Source of the DNA: Streptomyces sp. STR69
GTDB taxonomy: Bacteria; Actinomycetota; Actinomycetes; Streptomycetales; Streptomycetaceae
Length of the DNA stretch: 64,000 bases
NCBI RefSeq assembly: GCF_024519455.1
Contig: NZ_JALJRY010000006.1
Span: 275,815-339,814, forward strand
Reading direction: 5' to 3'
Of the stretch, positions 35,345-43,107 are shown piece after piece. The notes below the pieces were generated by a model that searched no databases, was not told where the DNA came from, and saw only the letters and a program-made list of their open reading frames with translations. The position numbers and the translations under genes are program-made. Each line of letters begins with the position of its first letter. Positions within the stretch are counted from its first letter, which is position 1.

Positions 35345-36422
35345 CTGAGCCCCCTCGGATGAAGAGCGGAACGTTGATCTGACCACGCAGTTCGCTGGGA
35401 AGATGGGCCAGCACGCTGGACAGCAGGATGCCCTCGTTGCGGTAGAAGAATCGGCCGGTTGTCGGCTCGGGAATCCTGCCCCCACTGTGGTGGATCGCCA
35501 CTACCTGCCAATGGTCGTCCAGCACTGGGGAGCCAGAGGAGCCGGGGAGTGTGGATGTCAGATATTGCATGACATCCCCTCCTTGATAAGTGATTCGGTT
35601 GTGCTGTATGGCGATCTGCTTGGGTAGTCCGGCTGGATGCTGCACGATGTTGACCCGGCTTCCCGTCTGTGGGGGTGTCTTCGACGCGCTCAGCCACCCC
35701 CACTTTCGTCCGGGCTCCCCCTCGATCGCGATGAGGGAGTAGTCCAGTTCGTCGGCCGGGCTCGTGCGCAGCAGTCCGGACTTGGCTGCCCGGTACTCGC
35801 TGACCGGTCGGGCGCGGCCTGCGGCGTCGTCCTCGAATCCGAAGCGGAAAACCGATCCGCGTACCTGCTCGTCATCGCCGATGACGTGATGGTTCGTCAG
35901 CAATATTCCGGGGGCTATGAGGAAGCCCGTGCCGGACCAGCTGCGGCGCCCCACCTTGGTCTCGACGTATGCGACGGCGGCTGCTGCACGCAGACCTTCG
36001 GCCAAGAAAGAGACGGGTCGCAGTGTGTTCTCGCCAATGATCTTCTCCTGGAACCGGGTGATGTCCCAGTCGATCAGATCCCTGTTCGGCTCGGGTTGAG
36101 CCGCGACCGGAACCATGAGGCTGTAGCGATCGAGAATGCCGGTGAGGAGCGCACGCTGTGTGACTCCCACGAGCAGCGTCATCTCGTTGACGATCCGCCC
36201 GAGCGCCTCGTGTTCCGGGGAGACTCGCCCGTACGCGAGGGCATGGGTCACCAGCCTGCTTGCCGCCACGTACGGCGATCCGCTCAGGTCGATGTGAGCG
36301 GCCAGTTGTGTCAGCCCCGCGTTCCGCACGAACTCGCCCCGATCGACCTCGCGGGCGAACTCCGGTAGTTCCTTCAGTACGGCGATGAGTGCCGACCTGT
36401 GCTCCGGCGACAACTCGACCAT
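35322..36422 (-). CDS. Trypsin-like serine protease with N-terminal effector-associated (EAD1-like) domain
   Basis: The 366-residue product has an N-terminal domain (about 3-95) of the EAD1 type: LSPEHRSALIAVLKELPEF, HIDLSGSPYVAASRLVTHAL, and HEALGRIVNEMTLLVG. A trypsin-fold domain follows (about 150-345) with His179 (LLTNHHVIG), Asp227 (DELDYSLIAIE) and Ser296 (LPGSSGSPVL), a complete catalytic triad. It has no signal peptide or membrane segment, so it should act in the cytoplasm, unusual for a trypsin-like enzyme. ATG 36422 has aaggggga 8 bases upstream and is clearly the start. First gene of the protease/zinc-ribbon/NTPase operon. EADs pair effectors with regulators in known conflict systems. 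Confidence 0.82.
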   Translation of the reverse strand: MVELSPEHRSALIAVLKELPEFAREVDRGEFVRNAGLTQLAAHIDLSGSPYVAASRLVTHALAYGRVSPEHEALGRIVNEMTLLVGVTQRALLTGILDRYSLMVPVAAQPEPNRDLIDWDITRFQEKIIGENTLRPVSFLAEGLRAAAAVAYVETKVGRRSWSGTGFLIAPGILLTNHHVIGDDEQVRGSVFRFGFEDDAAGRARPVSEYRAAKSGLLRTSPADELDYSLIAIEGEPGRKWGWLSASKTPPQTGSRVNIVQHPAGLPKQIAIQHNRITYQGGDVMQYLTSTLPGSSGSPVLDDHWQVVAIHHSGGRIPEPTTGRFFYRNEGILLSSVLAHLPSELRGQINVPLFIRGGSDDDYLPA

Positions 36423-36843
36423 CTGGTAGTCCCCCTTCGGGCCGTTTGCACGACCCACCGACCAGTGTCCAAGTGGCTCAGTGTTCACGGTATCCGTGCC
36501 CGGCTGTCGCGCGCTGCCTCTTACGTCAAGGCCGTACCGGATACTTTCGTGGGCTGGCCCCAACTCGGATGCGGTGCCCATGCAGAGGCGCGATTGCAGC
36601 ACGGGAAAGCGCAACTGGAGATCTGAACTAGCCTGCCGTCGACCGGAGGCGGGCATTCACACTGGCTCCGTGGCCGTACGTCCGACATCGATACGGCACA
36701 GTCCGGGCTGCAGGCTCAGCCCTACCGCTCGTGCACTCGCTCCTGATCCCACCAGAACCAGAACCAGGGCGGGACGAGAGTGCCCAACCTGACGTGCGTT
36801 TTGGTCCTGTTGGAGTGCGTGTCGGGGGTTGCGCGGGGCGGGG
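36423..36843. other. Intergenic region upstream of the protease operon
   Basis: No gene, RNA or clear repeat seen. It must hold the promoter of the minus-strand operon; I find no convincing -35/-10 pair. The far end is the 3' side of the tautomerase gene. Confidence 0.4.
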
Positions 36844-37227
36844 TCAGGCGACCCGTCCGCCGACTCCGGAACGTCCTTCGGGGGTGGCCGAGAGACCGAC
36901 CGTCACCTGCTTGCGGACCTGTTCGCCGAGTACGCCGACGACTGCTTCGGTGATCGCGGAGATGAGCCGTGCCGGTGCGTCCGGAACGTCGGGGCGCCGA
37001 TAGGCGGCCTCGCGCAGGCTCAGTGTGACGTTCGGGGCGGCCTGGTCGGTTGGCTTTCCGCCGAGACCGCGCCGGCCTCGGGGGATACCGATGAGGTCTA
37101 CGGCGACCAGGTGCGTGAACCGTTCGCCGTAGACGGAGCCGACCGCGTCCGTGAGCCCGCGGATCAACCCCTCCTCGGCCTGCCCGTCGAGTGCCGCCTC
37201 GCTGATGTGCACGGTGAAGTGGGGCAT
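36844..37227 (-). CDS. Tautomerase-fold protein
   Basis: 127 residues starting MPHFTVHISEAALDG, which after Met removal leaves the N-terminal Pro that is the catalytic base in the 4-oxalocrotonate tautomerase/MIF superfamily. Further family-like segments are GLIRGLTDAVGSVYGE, HLVAVDLIGIPRGRRGLGG and LISAITEAVVGVLGEQVR, in two half-repeats. The substrate is unknown. It is divergent from a MarR-type gene at 37336 and the two share an intergenic region with two identical-core operators, so MarR probably controls it. Confidence 0.8.
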   Translation of the reverse strand: MPHFTVHISEAALDGQAEEGLIRGLTDAVGSVYGERFTHLVAVDLIGIPRGRRGLGGKPTDQAAPNVTLSLREAAYRRPDVPDAPARLISAITEAVVGVLGEQVRKQVTVGLSATPEGRSGVGGRVA

Positions 37228-37283
37228 GGTGGAATCTCCGTTCGGGCCCGGGCCTGGATGGAGGGCGGATCGGCGGCCGATGT

Positions 37284-37297
37284 CTTTGTTAGCAAAG
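37284..37297. promoter_or_regulatory. MarR-type operator 1
   Basis: ctttg-ttag-caaag, a perfect inverted repeat between the divergent tautomerase and MarR genes. Confidence 0.65.
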
Positions 37298-37298
37298 C

Positions 37299-37316
37299 AT
37301 CTTTGCCGTCAAAGAT
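37299..37316. promoter_or_regulatory. MarR-type operator 2
   Basis: atctttg-ccgt-caaagat, a perfect 7-bp inverted repeat with the same ctttg/caaag core, centred 17 bases from operator 1. It ends 20 bases before the MarR start. Confidence 0.65.
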
Positions 37317-37335
37317 AAATGCCGAGGGGTGCGTG

Positions 37336-37815
37336 ATGGCCGGATCCGAGCGACACGAGGCCGGGGCGGGTGACGTCGACGCCGTCGTGCGTGAACTGTT
37401 GTTGCTCATGCCGCGGATGGCGAGCCGGGTGAAGCGCGTTCCGCTGCCCGAGGGTCTGCAGTCGGAGTCGTTGGCGCCCCGCCATCTCTCCCTGCTGTCC
37501 TGCCTGTTGTTCGACGGGCCCATGACCGTCAGCGAACTGGCCGCGCGGCTCGGGGTGGCGCCCACCACGGTCAGCCTGATGGTCGGCGATCTGAGCGAGA
37601 AGGCCATCCTCGACCGGCGCGAGGACACGTCCGACCGGCGGCGCCGGATCGTGGCCATCGCGGCCGAACGGCACGACGCGATCGCCGCGTGGCTGGCGCC
37701 CGGCGCGGCGGCTTGGCGTCGAGTGCTCGGTCCGCTGAGTCCGGCGGAGCGGCGGCTCTTTGTGGACACCCTGCTCGCCTATGAGGTGGCGGTGGGGGAG
37801 GAGCGGGGGCGCTGA
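37336..37815 (+). CDS. MarR-family transcriptional regulator
   Basis: 159 residues with a winged helix-turn-helix at about 65-110: MTVSELAARLGVAPTTVSLMVGDLSEK followed by the wing DRREDTSDRRRRIVAI, both diagnostic of MarR. Helices at both ends provide dimerisation. ATG 37336 has gagggg upstream; upstream in-frame starts run back through the operators and the tautomerase gene and are rejected. Probably represses itself and the divergent tautomerase through the twin ctttg-N4-caaag sites. The ligand is unknown. Confidence 0.88.
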   Translation: MAGSERHEAGAGDVDAVVRELLLLMPRMASRVKRVPLPEGLQSESLAPRHLSLLSCLLFDGPMTVSELAARLGVAPTTVSLMVGDLSEKAILDRREDTSDRRRRIVAIAAERHDAIAAWLAPGAAAWRRVLGPLSPAERRLFVDTLLAYEVAVGEERGR

Positions 37816-37841
37816 GGGGCGTGGACGCGTGGCACGGGGGT

Positions 37842-37871
37842 GCCCGGAGGTCTGTCGGCTGACCTCCGGGC
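37842..37871. terminator. Bidirectional hairpin between MarR and collagen-like genes
   Basis: gcccggaggtc and gacctccgggc form a perfect 11-bp stem with an 8-base loop between convergent genes. Confidence 0.8.
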
Positions 37872-37910
37872 GTCCCTTTCCGCGTGCTGTTCTCGTGCGG
37901 TGCGGGGTTG

Positions 37911-38741
37911 TCACACCCCGCCGTTGATGACCCCGGGCGACGGCTGCAGCGTCACCTTGGTCCAGGGGTTGGGGGTGTTCCCGGTGTTGCAGTTCAGCGT
38001 GGCGGGGTTGGTGCTGTTGACCTCGACACAGGTGGTCTCCCAGACCTGGCCCGTGGTCGTCATGACGTCGAACTTGATGGGCTCCCCCGCGTTGGCGCTG
38101 TGCCCGTTGATGGCGACCCCGCAGGGGGTGCCGGCCGCGCCGCCCGCCGGGTAGTTGGCGTGGGTACTGAGGTCGGTCCAGAGGAAGTTGCGGGGGTTGG
38201 TGCCCCGGAGGTCGTGGATACCCGCGTAGGTCTTTCCACCGGTCAGCGCGGCTCGCAGCTCGAAGTTGTTCGAGTCCTGCTGGGCGTCGATGTCGGAGCA
38301 GGGGCCGGCGGCACCCGTCGGTCCGACGGGTCCTTGGTCGCCCTTCGGCCCGGCAGGTCCTGCGGGTCCTGCGGGTCCAGCCGGTCCTGCGGGTCCGGTC
38401 GGCCCCCCGGCGGGGCCCGGGTCGCCCTTCGGTCCGGCAGGTCCGGCCGGGCCCGGGTCGCCCTTCGGGCCGGTGGGGCCGGTGGGTCCGGTCGGGCCCT
38501 TGCAGTGACCCTTGCCGCCGGCCTCGGTCGCCTCGGACTTGTGATGGTGGTGCGGCTTGCAGTCGCCGCCGCCGTTTCCGGCGGCCGCCCTGACCTGGTC
38601 GGGCATGCTCCGTGCGGCCGCGGTGGCCGGACCGGCCGCCCCGGCCGCCAGGGCCAGCGCGAGCGAGGCCACCATGCCGGCTTTCCTGAACCTGTTCCGG
38701 GCCAGCGGCCCGAGCGGCGATGTTCGGAACTCAGGACTCAT
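37911..38741 (-). CDS. Secreted collagen-like protein
   Basis: 276 residues. It has a signal peptide ([23 protein letters not shown]), a His-rich spacer (KPHHHHKSE), then a run of Gly-X-Y triplets at about 82-147 ([12 protein letters not shown] types) with one interruption near residue 112. A globular C-terminal domain of about 125 residues has four Cys ([34 protein letters not shown]). The triplets can form a collagen triple helix without hydroxyproline, and the C-terminal domain may be the trimerisation or binding part. I start at ATG 38741 (ggag 7 bases upstream); an ATG two codons earlier is too close to that site. Confidence 0.88.
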   Translation of the reverse strand: MSPEFRTSPLGPLARNRFRKAGMVASLALALAAGAAGPATAAARSMPDQVRAAAGNGGGDCKPHHHHKSEATEAGGKGHCKGPTGPTGPTGPKGDPGPAGPAGPKGDPGPAGGPTGPAGPAGPAGPAGPAGPKGDQGPVGPTGAAGPCSDIDAQQDSNNFELRAALTGGKTYAGIHDLRGTNPRNFLWTDLSTHANYPAGGAAGTPCGVAINGHSANAGEPIKFDVMTTTGQVWETTCVEVNSTNPATLNCNTGNTPNPWTKVTLQPSPGVINGGV

Positions 38742-38751
38742 CCACATGCTC

Positions 38752-38778
38752 CTTGCTCGACTTGCTCGACTTGCTCGA
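38752..38778. repeat. Three tandem 9-bp repeats in the leader of the collagen-like gene
   Basis: cttgctcga occurs three times exactly, directly upstream of the ribosome site on the minus strand (tcgagcaag). Confidence 0.75.
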
Positions 38779-39058
38779 CCGGTTCGGGTGATCTCCCGAA
38801 TCCGAGTGCGAGCTTGACCTGAGCCGGGCGGGGAATCGGTGCGCCGGTTCGGAACGCGCCCATTTATCGTCGTATCGGACTAATCGATGGGTTCTGATGG
38901 GCATCTTTTACCTGCGATCACCCGTCCGGGCTCAGCCGCCGCTGTTCGGGGGCTCTCGGGCGCGGTCCTCCGCGTGGATGGGCGGTCGGGCAGCGGGTGC
39001 GTGTCACTGTGGCGCGCGTGTTTCCGACGGGACGTCAGCGTCCGGGACGGGTGAGGCC
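38779..39058. other. Intergenic region between divergent collagen-like and glycosyltransferase genes
   Basis: No gene seen. A short AT-rich island at about 38860-38895 (atttatcgtcgtatcggact) is the likeliest promoter area. Nothing else recognisable. Confidence 0.35.
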
Positions 39059-40195
39059 GTGAAGCAGCAGACCCTCTGCCTGTGCATGATCGTCAAGAAC
39101 GAGTCGCTCGTGATCGAGCGCTGTCTGGAGGCCGTCCGCCCTCTCATCGACTACTGGGTGATCTCCGACACCGGCTCCACGGACGGCACGCAGGACCTGA
39201 TCCGCAAGGTGCTGGACGGTGTTCCCGGCGAACTCCACGAGGAGCCCTGGGTCGACTTCGGGCACAACCGCACCCGGAACATCCAGCTCGCCCGCGGCAG
39301 GGCCGACTATCTCCTCACTCTCGACGCCGACCACGTCCTGCGGCAGGACGCCCCGCTGCCGCGGCTGACCGCGGGCTCGTACATGCTGCGCTACGACGGC
39401 CCCGGCACCCAGCACCGGTTCAAGCATCTGATGCGGGGCGACTGGCTGTGGCGCTACGAGGGGGTCACCCACGAGTACCCGTGCACCGACGAGCCCGACA
39501 CCCAGGAGAACCTGAGCGCCCTCGTCGTCGAGGACCAGGCCGACGGCGGGTGCCGCAGTGACAAGTTCGAGCGGGACGCGCGCCTGCTGCGGCGCGAGCT
39601 GGACCGCGACCCCGACAATCCGCGCACCGTCTTCTATCTGGCCAACACCGAGCGGGACCTCGGGCACGTGGAGGAAGCGATCGCTCTCTACGAGCGTCGC
39701 GCCGGGATGGGCGGCTGGGGCGAGGAGGTCTACTGCTCGCTCCTGGAGGCCGGACTCCTCAGGGCGGAGCGGACCGACGACTGGCCGGGGGCGATGGACG
39801 CGTTCTCCCGTGCGTGGGACGGACGCCCTCAACGGCTTGAAGCCTGCTACGAGTTGGCGTCCCGCCTGCGTCTCGCGGGCCGCTACCGCACCGCGTACGC
39901 CCTGCTCGGTGACGTCGTCGGCAGACCGGAACCGGACGATCTGCTCTTCACCCAGCCCTGGGTGTACCGATGGGGGCTCCTCTTCGAGTTCTCGATCACC
40001 GCCTACTGGGTGGGCGAGTTCGCGGCCTCCGTCGAGGCGTGCGACAGGCTGCTGGCCCTGTCGGACCTGCCCGCCTCCGTCCGCCAACAGACCCTGGCCA
40101 ACCGGGAGTTCTCCGCTCCGCACCTCGCCATGGTTCCCGTACGCAGGCCGAAGGTCTCCCGGGCGGGCAAGGCGGCCAGGGGGAGGAGGAAGTAG
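39059..40195 (+). CDS. Family 2 glycosyltransferase with C-terminal TPR region
   Basis: 378 residues. The GT2 fold starts immediately (LCLCMIVKNESLVIERCLEA), with ISDTGSTDGTQDLI and LTLDADHVL as nucleotide-sugar and metal-binding segments. The second half is helical with TPR-like repeats (NPRTVFYLANTERDLGHVEEAIALYERR; LEACYELASRLRLAGRYRTAYALLG). This pairing is known in glycosyltransferases that modify proteins or surface glycans. GTG 39059 is chosen because the conserved part begins right there; the upstream frame is unsupported. Acceptor unknown; the neighbouring collagen-like protein is a possible but unproven target. Confidence 0.82.
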   Translation: MKQQTLCLCMIVKNESLVIERCLEAVRPLIDYWVISDTGSTDGTQDLIRKVLDGVPGELHEEPWVDFGHNRTRNIQLARGRADYLLTLDADHVLRQDAPLPRLTAGSYMLRYDGPGTQHRFKHLMRGDWLWRYEGVTHEYPCTDEPDTQENLSALVVEDQADGGCRSDKFERDARLLRRELDRDPDNPRTVFYLANTERDLGHVEEAIALYERRAGMGGWGEEVYCSLLEAGLLRAERTDDWPGAMDAFSRAWDGRPQRLEACYELASRLRLAGRYRTAYALLGDVVGRPEPDDLLFTQPWVYRWGLLFEFSITAYWVGEFAASVEACDRLLALSDLPASVRQQTLANREFSAPHLAMVPVRRPKVSRAGKAARGRRK

Positions 40196-40202
40196 GCGCC
40201 CG

Positions 40203-40430
40203 CTACTTGTCGGCCCGGTAGAGCTTGATGTCCCTGTTCACGAACAGGTGGACGTAGCCGCACCGCCAGCAGATCAGACCGGTGGCGTTCTCGTCGGCCC
40301 AGCCCAGTTTCATGAACTCCATGCCGGTGCTGTTGAGCAGGACGCCCCGCTCGCGGAACAGATCCCCTTGGCAGATCTGGCAGTTGAGCCAGATGCCGTC
40401 GTCCAGCGCCACGCGTACCGGTTTCGCCAT
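40203..40430 (-). CDS. Small zinc-ribbon protein (75 aa)
   Basis: Starts MAKPVRVALDDGIWLNCQIC with ggggga 8 bases upstream. Two Cys pairs, CQIC and CWRCGY, separated by 41 residues, form a probable zinc ribbon; the protein ends HLFVNRDIKLYRADK. Similar small proteins are widespread in Streptomyces; the function is unknown. Convergent with the glycosyltransferase gene, 7 bases apart. Confidence 0.75.
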   Translation of the reverse strand: MAKPVRVALDDGIWLNCQICQGDLFRERGVLLNSTGMEFMKLGWADENATGLICWRCGYVHLFVNRDIKLYRADK

Positions 40431-40468
40431 TGTGTGAACTCCCCCGTTCTTGGCATGTGTTGACGAGA

Positions 40469-41350
40469 TTACGGGGTGGGTGTGAGCGGAGTCGCGGAAG
40501 CCGACTGCGGCGGATGGCTCGGGTGCAGGGACGCGGAGAGCGGGGTCAGCGTCGCGCACAACGCCGTGGGGAACGCGGGCTCCACGCGTTGCACCGCCTT
40601 GCAGCCCCCGGTCGGGCTAGCCGTGATCACCTTCCAGCCGGCTGGCTTCGCGCGGAAGAACCAGCGGTCGCCCAGCCGGGACGTGCACCCGGACGGGGTC
40701 GCGGTCGTGTCGCCGCAGACCGGGCCCGTACGCCAGGAGAAGTCGATGACCAGCCACTTGCCGTCGCAGTGTTCCGCGTCGCGGTAGCTGTGCTCGGGGG
40801 CGTCGGCCGCGATCATCGCCTGCTCGTAGGAGGAAACGGTGCAGCCGGTGGCCGGCGGGTGGCAGCCGAGTTCCCCGCACAGGCGCAGTGCGGGCAACTT
40901 GGCGCCGTCGGCGGTGAATTGGGTGGAGCTGTCGACGATCAGCTCCCGATTTCCCAGGGGTTCGGGCAGCCGGAGCCGCGTCGAGGCCGTACGTTCCCCG
41001 GTGCACCCGGAGCGCTTGTCCCCGTCCGGTGAGGAGAAGGTGATCTGGACCCACATGTACTTCTGCGAGGAGTCGCTGAGCGCGGCCTTGAACGCCCGCA
41101 CACACGGGTGCTTGCCGTCGGGTACCTGGGCGGCGAGGGTCAATGTGCGCCCGTCGGTGGCGAGTTGGGCCGCGGTGACCCTGGAGGGCTGTGCCAGGGT
41201 CCAGGGCAGCGACGCGGTCGACGTCGCGCTGTTCGCGTCGTTCGTGTCACCGGCCACCCGCGTCCCGCATCCGCCGAGCAGCAGTAGGGCTACGGCGCAG
41301 AGTGCGGCGGCCATGGCCGCACCCCGAGTACCGCCTGGTCGTATTCGCAC
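40469..41350 (-). CDS. Lipoprotein of unknown function
   Basis: GTG start; a basic N-terminus and a hydrophobic run end in the lipobox LLGGC (Cys28), so it is probably lipid-anchored outside the cell. The mature part has eight or more Cys (HPCVRAF, RSGCTGE, LRLCGELGCHPPATGC, AEHCDGK, GPVCGD, SGCTSR, TGGCKA, ALCATL), enough for several disulfides. A Ser/Pro/Thr-rich end follows. I do not recognise the family. Nothing nearby explains its role. Confidence 0.78.
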   Translation of the reverse strand: MRIRPGGTRGAAMAAALCAVALLLLGGCGTRVAGDTNDANSATSTASLPWTLAQPSRVTAAQLATDGRTLTLAAQVPDGKHPCVRAFKAALSDSSQKYMWVQITFSSPDGDKRSGCTGERTASTRLRLPEPLGNRELIVDSSTQFTADGAKLPALRLCGELGCHPPATGCTVSSYEQAMIAADAPEHSYRDAEHCDGKWLVIDFSWRTGPVCGDTTATPSGCTSRLGDRWFFRAKPAGWKVITASPTGGCKAVQRVEPAFPTALCATLTPLSASLHPSHPPQSASATPLTPTP

Positions 41351-41443
41351 GAGCGCTCAATCCCCCCGGATCGCACGGACGTCGGCCCCGGCCCGTCGGG
41401 TGCGGGCGGGAGCCGCGTCACACAGGGGGACCAATATAGGGAG

Positions 41444-41995
41444 TCAGCGCACGGCGCCCCACTCCGCCACCGTCGTGACGTCCGCCTGCATCGGGAACAC
41501 CTTCTCCGTGAGGACCCGGTGCACCTCGGGGTCGTTGTCGAGGCAGCCGTCGGACAGGACGGTGAGCGTGAAGTCCAGATCGGACGCCTGGCGGAGCGTC
41601 GACAGGACGACGCCGCTGGTGGCGATGCCCGTCAGGACCAGGTGGTCGATGTCGTTCGCCCGCAGCACCATGTCGAGGTCGCTGCCGGCGAACGCGCTGA
41701 CGCGGCGCTTCGTGACGAGGATGTCGCCGGGTTCGGGGGCCACGTCCGGGTGGATCTCGTTGGCCTGGGCGGCAGCGGCCGGCATCTGGACGCCCGCGAG
41801 CCTGCCGAACATCTTGTTGCGGGGGCTGACCTCCGGGGCGCCGGGGCGGAATCCGACGGTCGCGTAGATCACGGGGACGCCGTCCGTGCGGGCCGTGTCG
41901 ATCGCCTTGCGCAGGCGCGGCAGATAGGCCGGGTCGGGGTAGCGGTCGACGATGACGCGCTGGACGTCCATGACGAGGAGGGCTTGCTTGGACAC
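41444..41995 (-). CDS. Isochorismatase-fold cysteine hydrolase family protein
   Basis: 183 residues, starting MSKQALLVMDVQRVIVDRYP with the catalytic-type Asp10, and DILVTKRRVSAFAGSDLD with the Lys. In classical members the nucleophilic Cys lies in a GxxTxxCV motif; here the segment is TGIATSGVVLSTLRQ, so the Cys is replaced by Gly. Either it lost hydrolase activity or it belongs to the subgroup that naturally has SGVVLST. It is divergent from a TetR gene across a region with two copies of gtgattacttg, and is probably its target. Confidence 0.83.
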   Translation of the reverse strand: MSKQALLVMDVQRVIVDRYPDPAYLPRLRKAIDTARTDGVPVIYATVGFRPGAPEVSPRNKMFGRLAGVQMPAAAAQANEIHPDVAPEPGDILVTKRRVSAFAGSDLDMVLRANDIDHLVLTGIATSGVVLSTLRQASDLDFTLTVLSDGCLDNDPEVHRVLTEKVFPMQADVTTVAEWGAVR

Positions 41996-42067
41996 CGTTG
42001 TCCTTTCGGACGGGAGGGCCGGGCGTGAGGGCCGGACGGGAGGGGGTGCACGTGAGGGGCACGGGCT

Positions 42068-42087
42068 AAGTCATCACGTGATTACTT
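42068..42087. promoter_or_regulatory. TetR-type operator 1
   Basis: aagtcatcacgtgattactt is a 20-bp inverted repeat with a single mismatched pair, centred on cacgtg. Confidence 0.6.
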
Positions 42088-42117
42088 GCTTAACGTAACC
42101 ATGCCCTGTAGTCATGT

Positions 42118-42134
42118 CAACGAGTGATTACTTG
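42118..42134. promoter_or_regulatory. TetR-type operator 2 (half-conserved)
   Basis: caacgagtgattacttg shares gtgattacttg exactly with operator 1. It lies 21 bases before the chosen TetR start. Confidence 0.5.
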
Positions 42135-42155
42135 ACCTGTCCGAGGAGGCTGCCG

Positions 42156-42773
42156 GTGGAGACGAGTGAGGCCGACGGGCCCCGGCGCCGGGACGCGGCG
42201 GCGACCCGGCAGGCGCTCCTGGAGGCCGCGAGCAGCCGGTTCACCCGGCTCGGGTACGACCGCACGACACTGCGGGACGTGGCCGCCGACGTCGGGGTCA
42301 ACCTGGCGCTCATCAAGCGGTACTTCGACTCGAAGGAAGGGCTGTTCAAGGCGGCCCTGGCGTCAACTCCCCGGTTCCTGGGCCGGGATGAGCACTTCCC
42401 GCAGGACCGGGAAGGTCTCGCCGAGGCGCTCAGTCACCAACTCTCCGCCGGTGCCTGGCCGGAGTTCGGCGAACACCCCGTGCTGATGCTGCTGCGCGGT
42501 TCCGGCGACGAGCGCGTGGACGCGCTGCGCCGCAAGGCCCTGGACGAGTTCGGCCGCCAGATCCTCGCGGCGTCCGGCGGGGAACCGGCGGGGGAGGACG
42601 ACGACGAACGGCTGCTGCGGGCGCAGCTCCTGGTCGCGCTCGGCGTCGGCGTCGCCGTCGTACGGTCCGCCGTAGGCCTGCGGCCTCTGCGTGACGCGAC
42701 CGCGGGTCAACTGGCCGCGCCCCTGCGGGAGATCGTCGACGCGCTGCTGACGCCCCCTGCCGACGACCGCTGA
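42156..42773 (+). CDS. TetR-family transcriptional regulator
   Basis: 205 residues with the TetR DNA-binding domain: TRQALLEAASSRFTRLGYDRTTLRDVA and DVGVNLALIKRYFDSKEGLF (helix-turn-helix). The C-terminal ligand domain has LLVALGVGVAVVRSAVGL. I start at GTG 42156, with gaggagg 6 bases upstream; an in-frame ATG at 42114 would put operator 2 inside the gene. It probably represses itself and the divergent isochorismatase-fold gene. Confidence 0.85.
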   Translation: METSEADGPRRRDAAATRQALLEAASSRFTRLGYDRTTLRDVAADVGVNLALIKRYFDSKEGLFKAALASTPRFLGRDEHFPQDREGLAEALSHQLSAGAWPEFGEHPVLMLLRGSGDERVDALRRKALDEFGRQILAASGGEPAGEDDDERLLRAQLLVALGVGVAVVRSAVGLRPLRDATAGQLAAPLREIVDALLTPPADDR

Positions 42774-42792
42774 ACTCCCGCACAATGCACGG

Positions 42793-43092
42793 GTGGACGA
42801 CGTCACGATCCGCGCCGCCGAACCCGCCGAACCCGCCGAACCCGCCGAACTGGACGCCGTCGCGGGGCTGCGGAGATCGCCGGTTCGCATCGGTGCATGG
42901 TCGTAGTGCGGGACGGCATGGTCATCGGGATGGCCTGGCCGGCGGCTCGTGGAGGCGGTGCTGGGCCGTGGCCGGGAACTCGGCCTCGAACGCGTCACCG
43001 TCCACTCCTCGCCGTGGGCGACCTCTGCGTACGCCGGCCGGGGTCGAGGGGGAATGAGGAGGGTGCCGTACCGCATCCGTATGTGGTGTTGA
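42793..43092 (+). pseudogene. Broken GNAT acetyltransferase gene
   Basis: GTG 42793 begins VDDVTIRAAEPAEPAEPAEL, a GNAT-like N-terminus, but the frame stops within 40 codons. Pieces of the family follow in other frames: VVVRDGMVIGMAWPA, then LVEAVLGRGRELGLERVTVH and SSPWATSAYAGR. About half of a normal gene is missing. The N-terminal part contains three and a half 9-bp repeats (gccgaaccc, 42817-42849) encoding AEP. Confidence 0.7.
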
Positions 43093-43107
43093 GGCGTCCT
43101 GACTGAT

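Noticed and set aside
38266..38508. A Gly/Pro/Phe-rich plus-strand frame opposite the collagen-like gene
   Set aside because: It is simply the complementary reading of the Gly-X-Y repeats.
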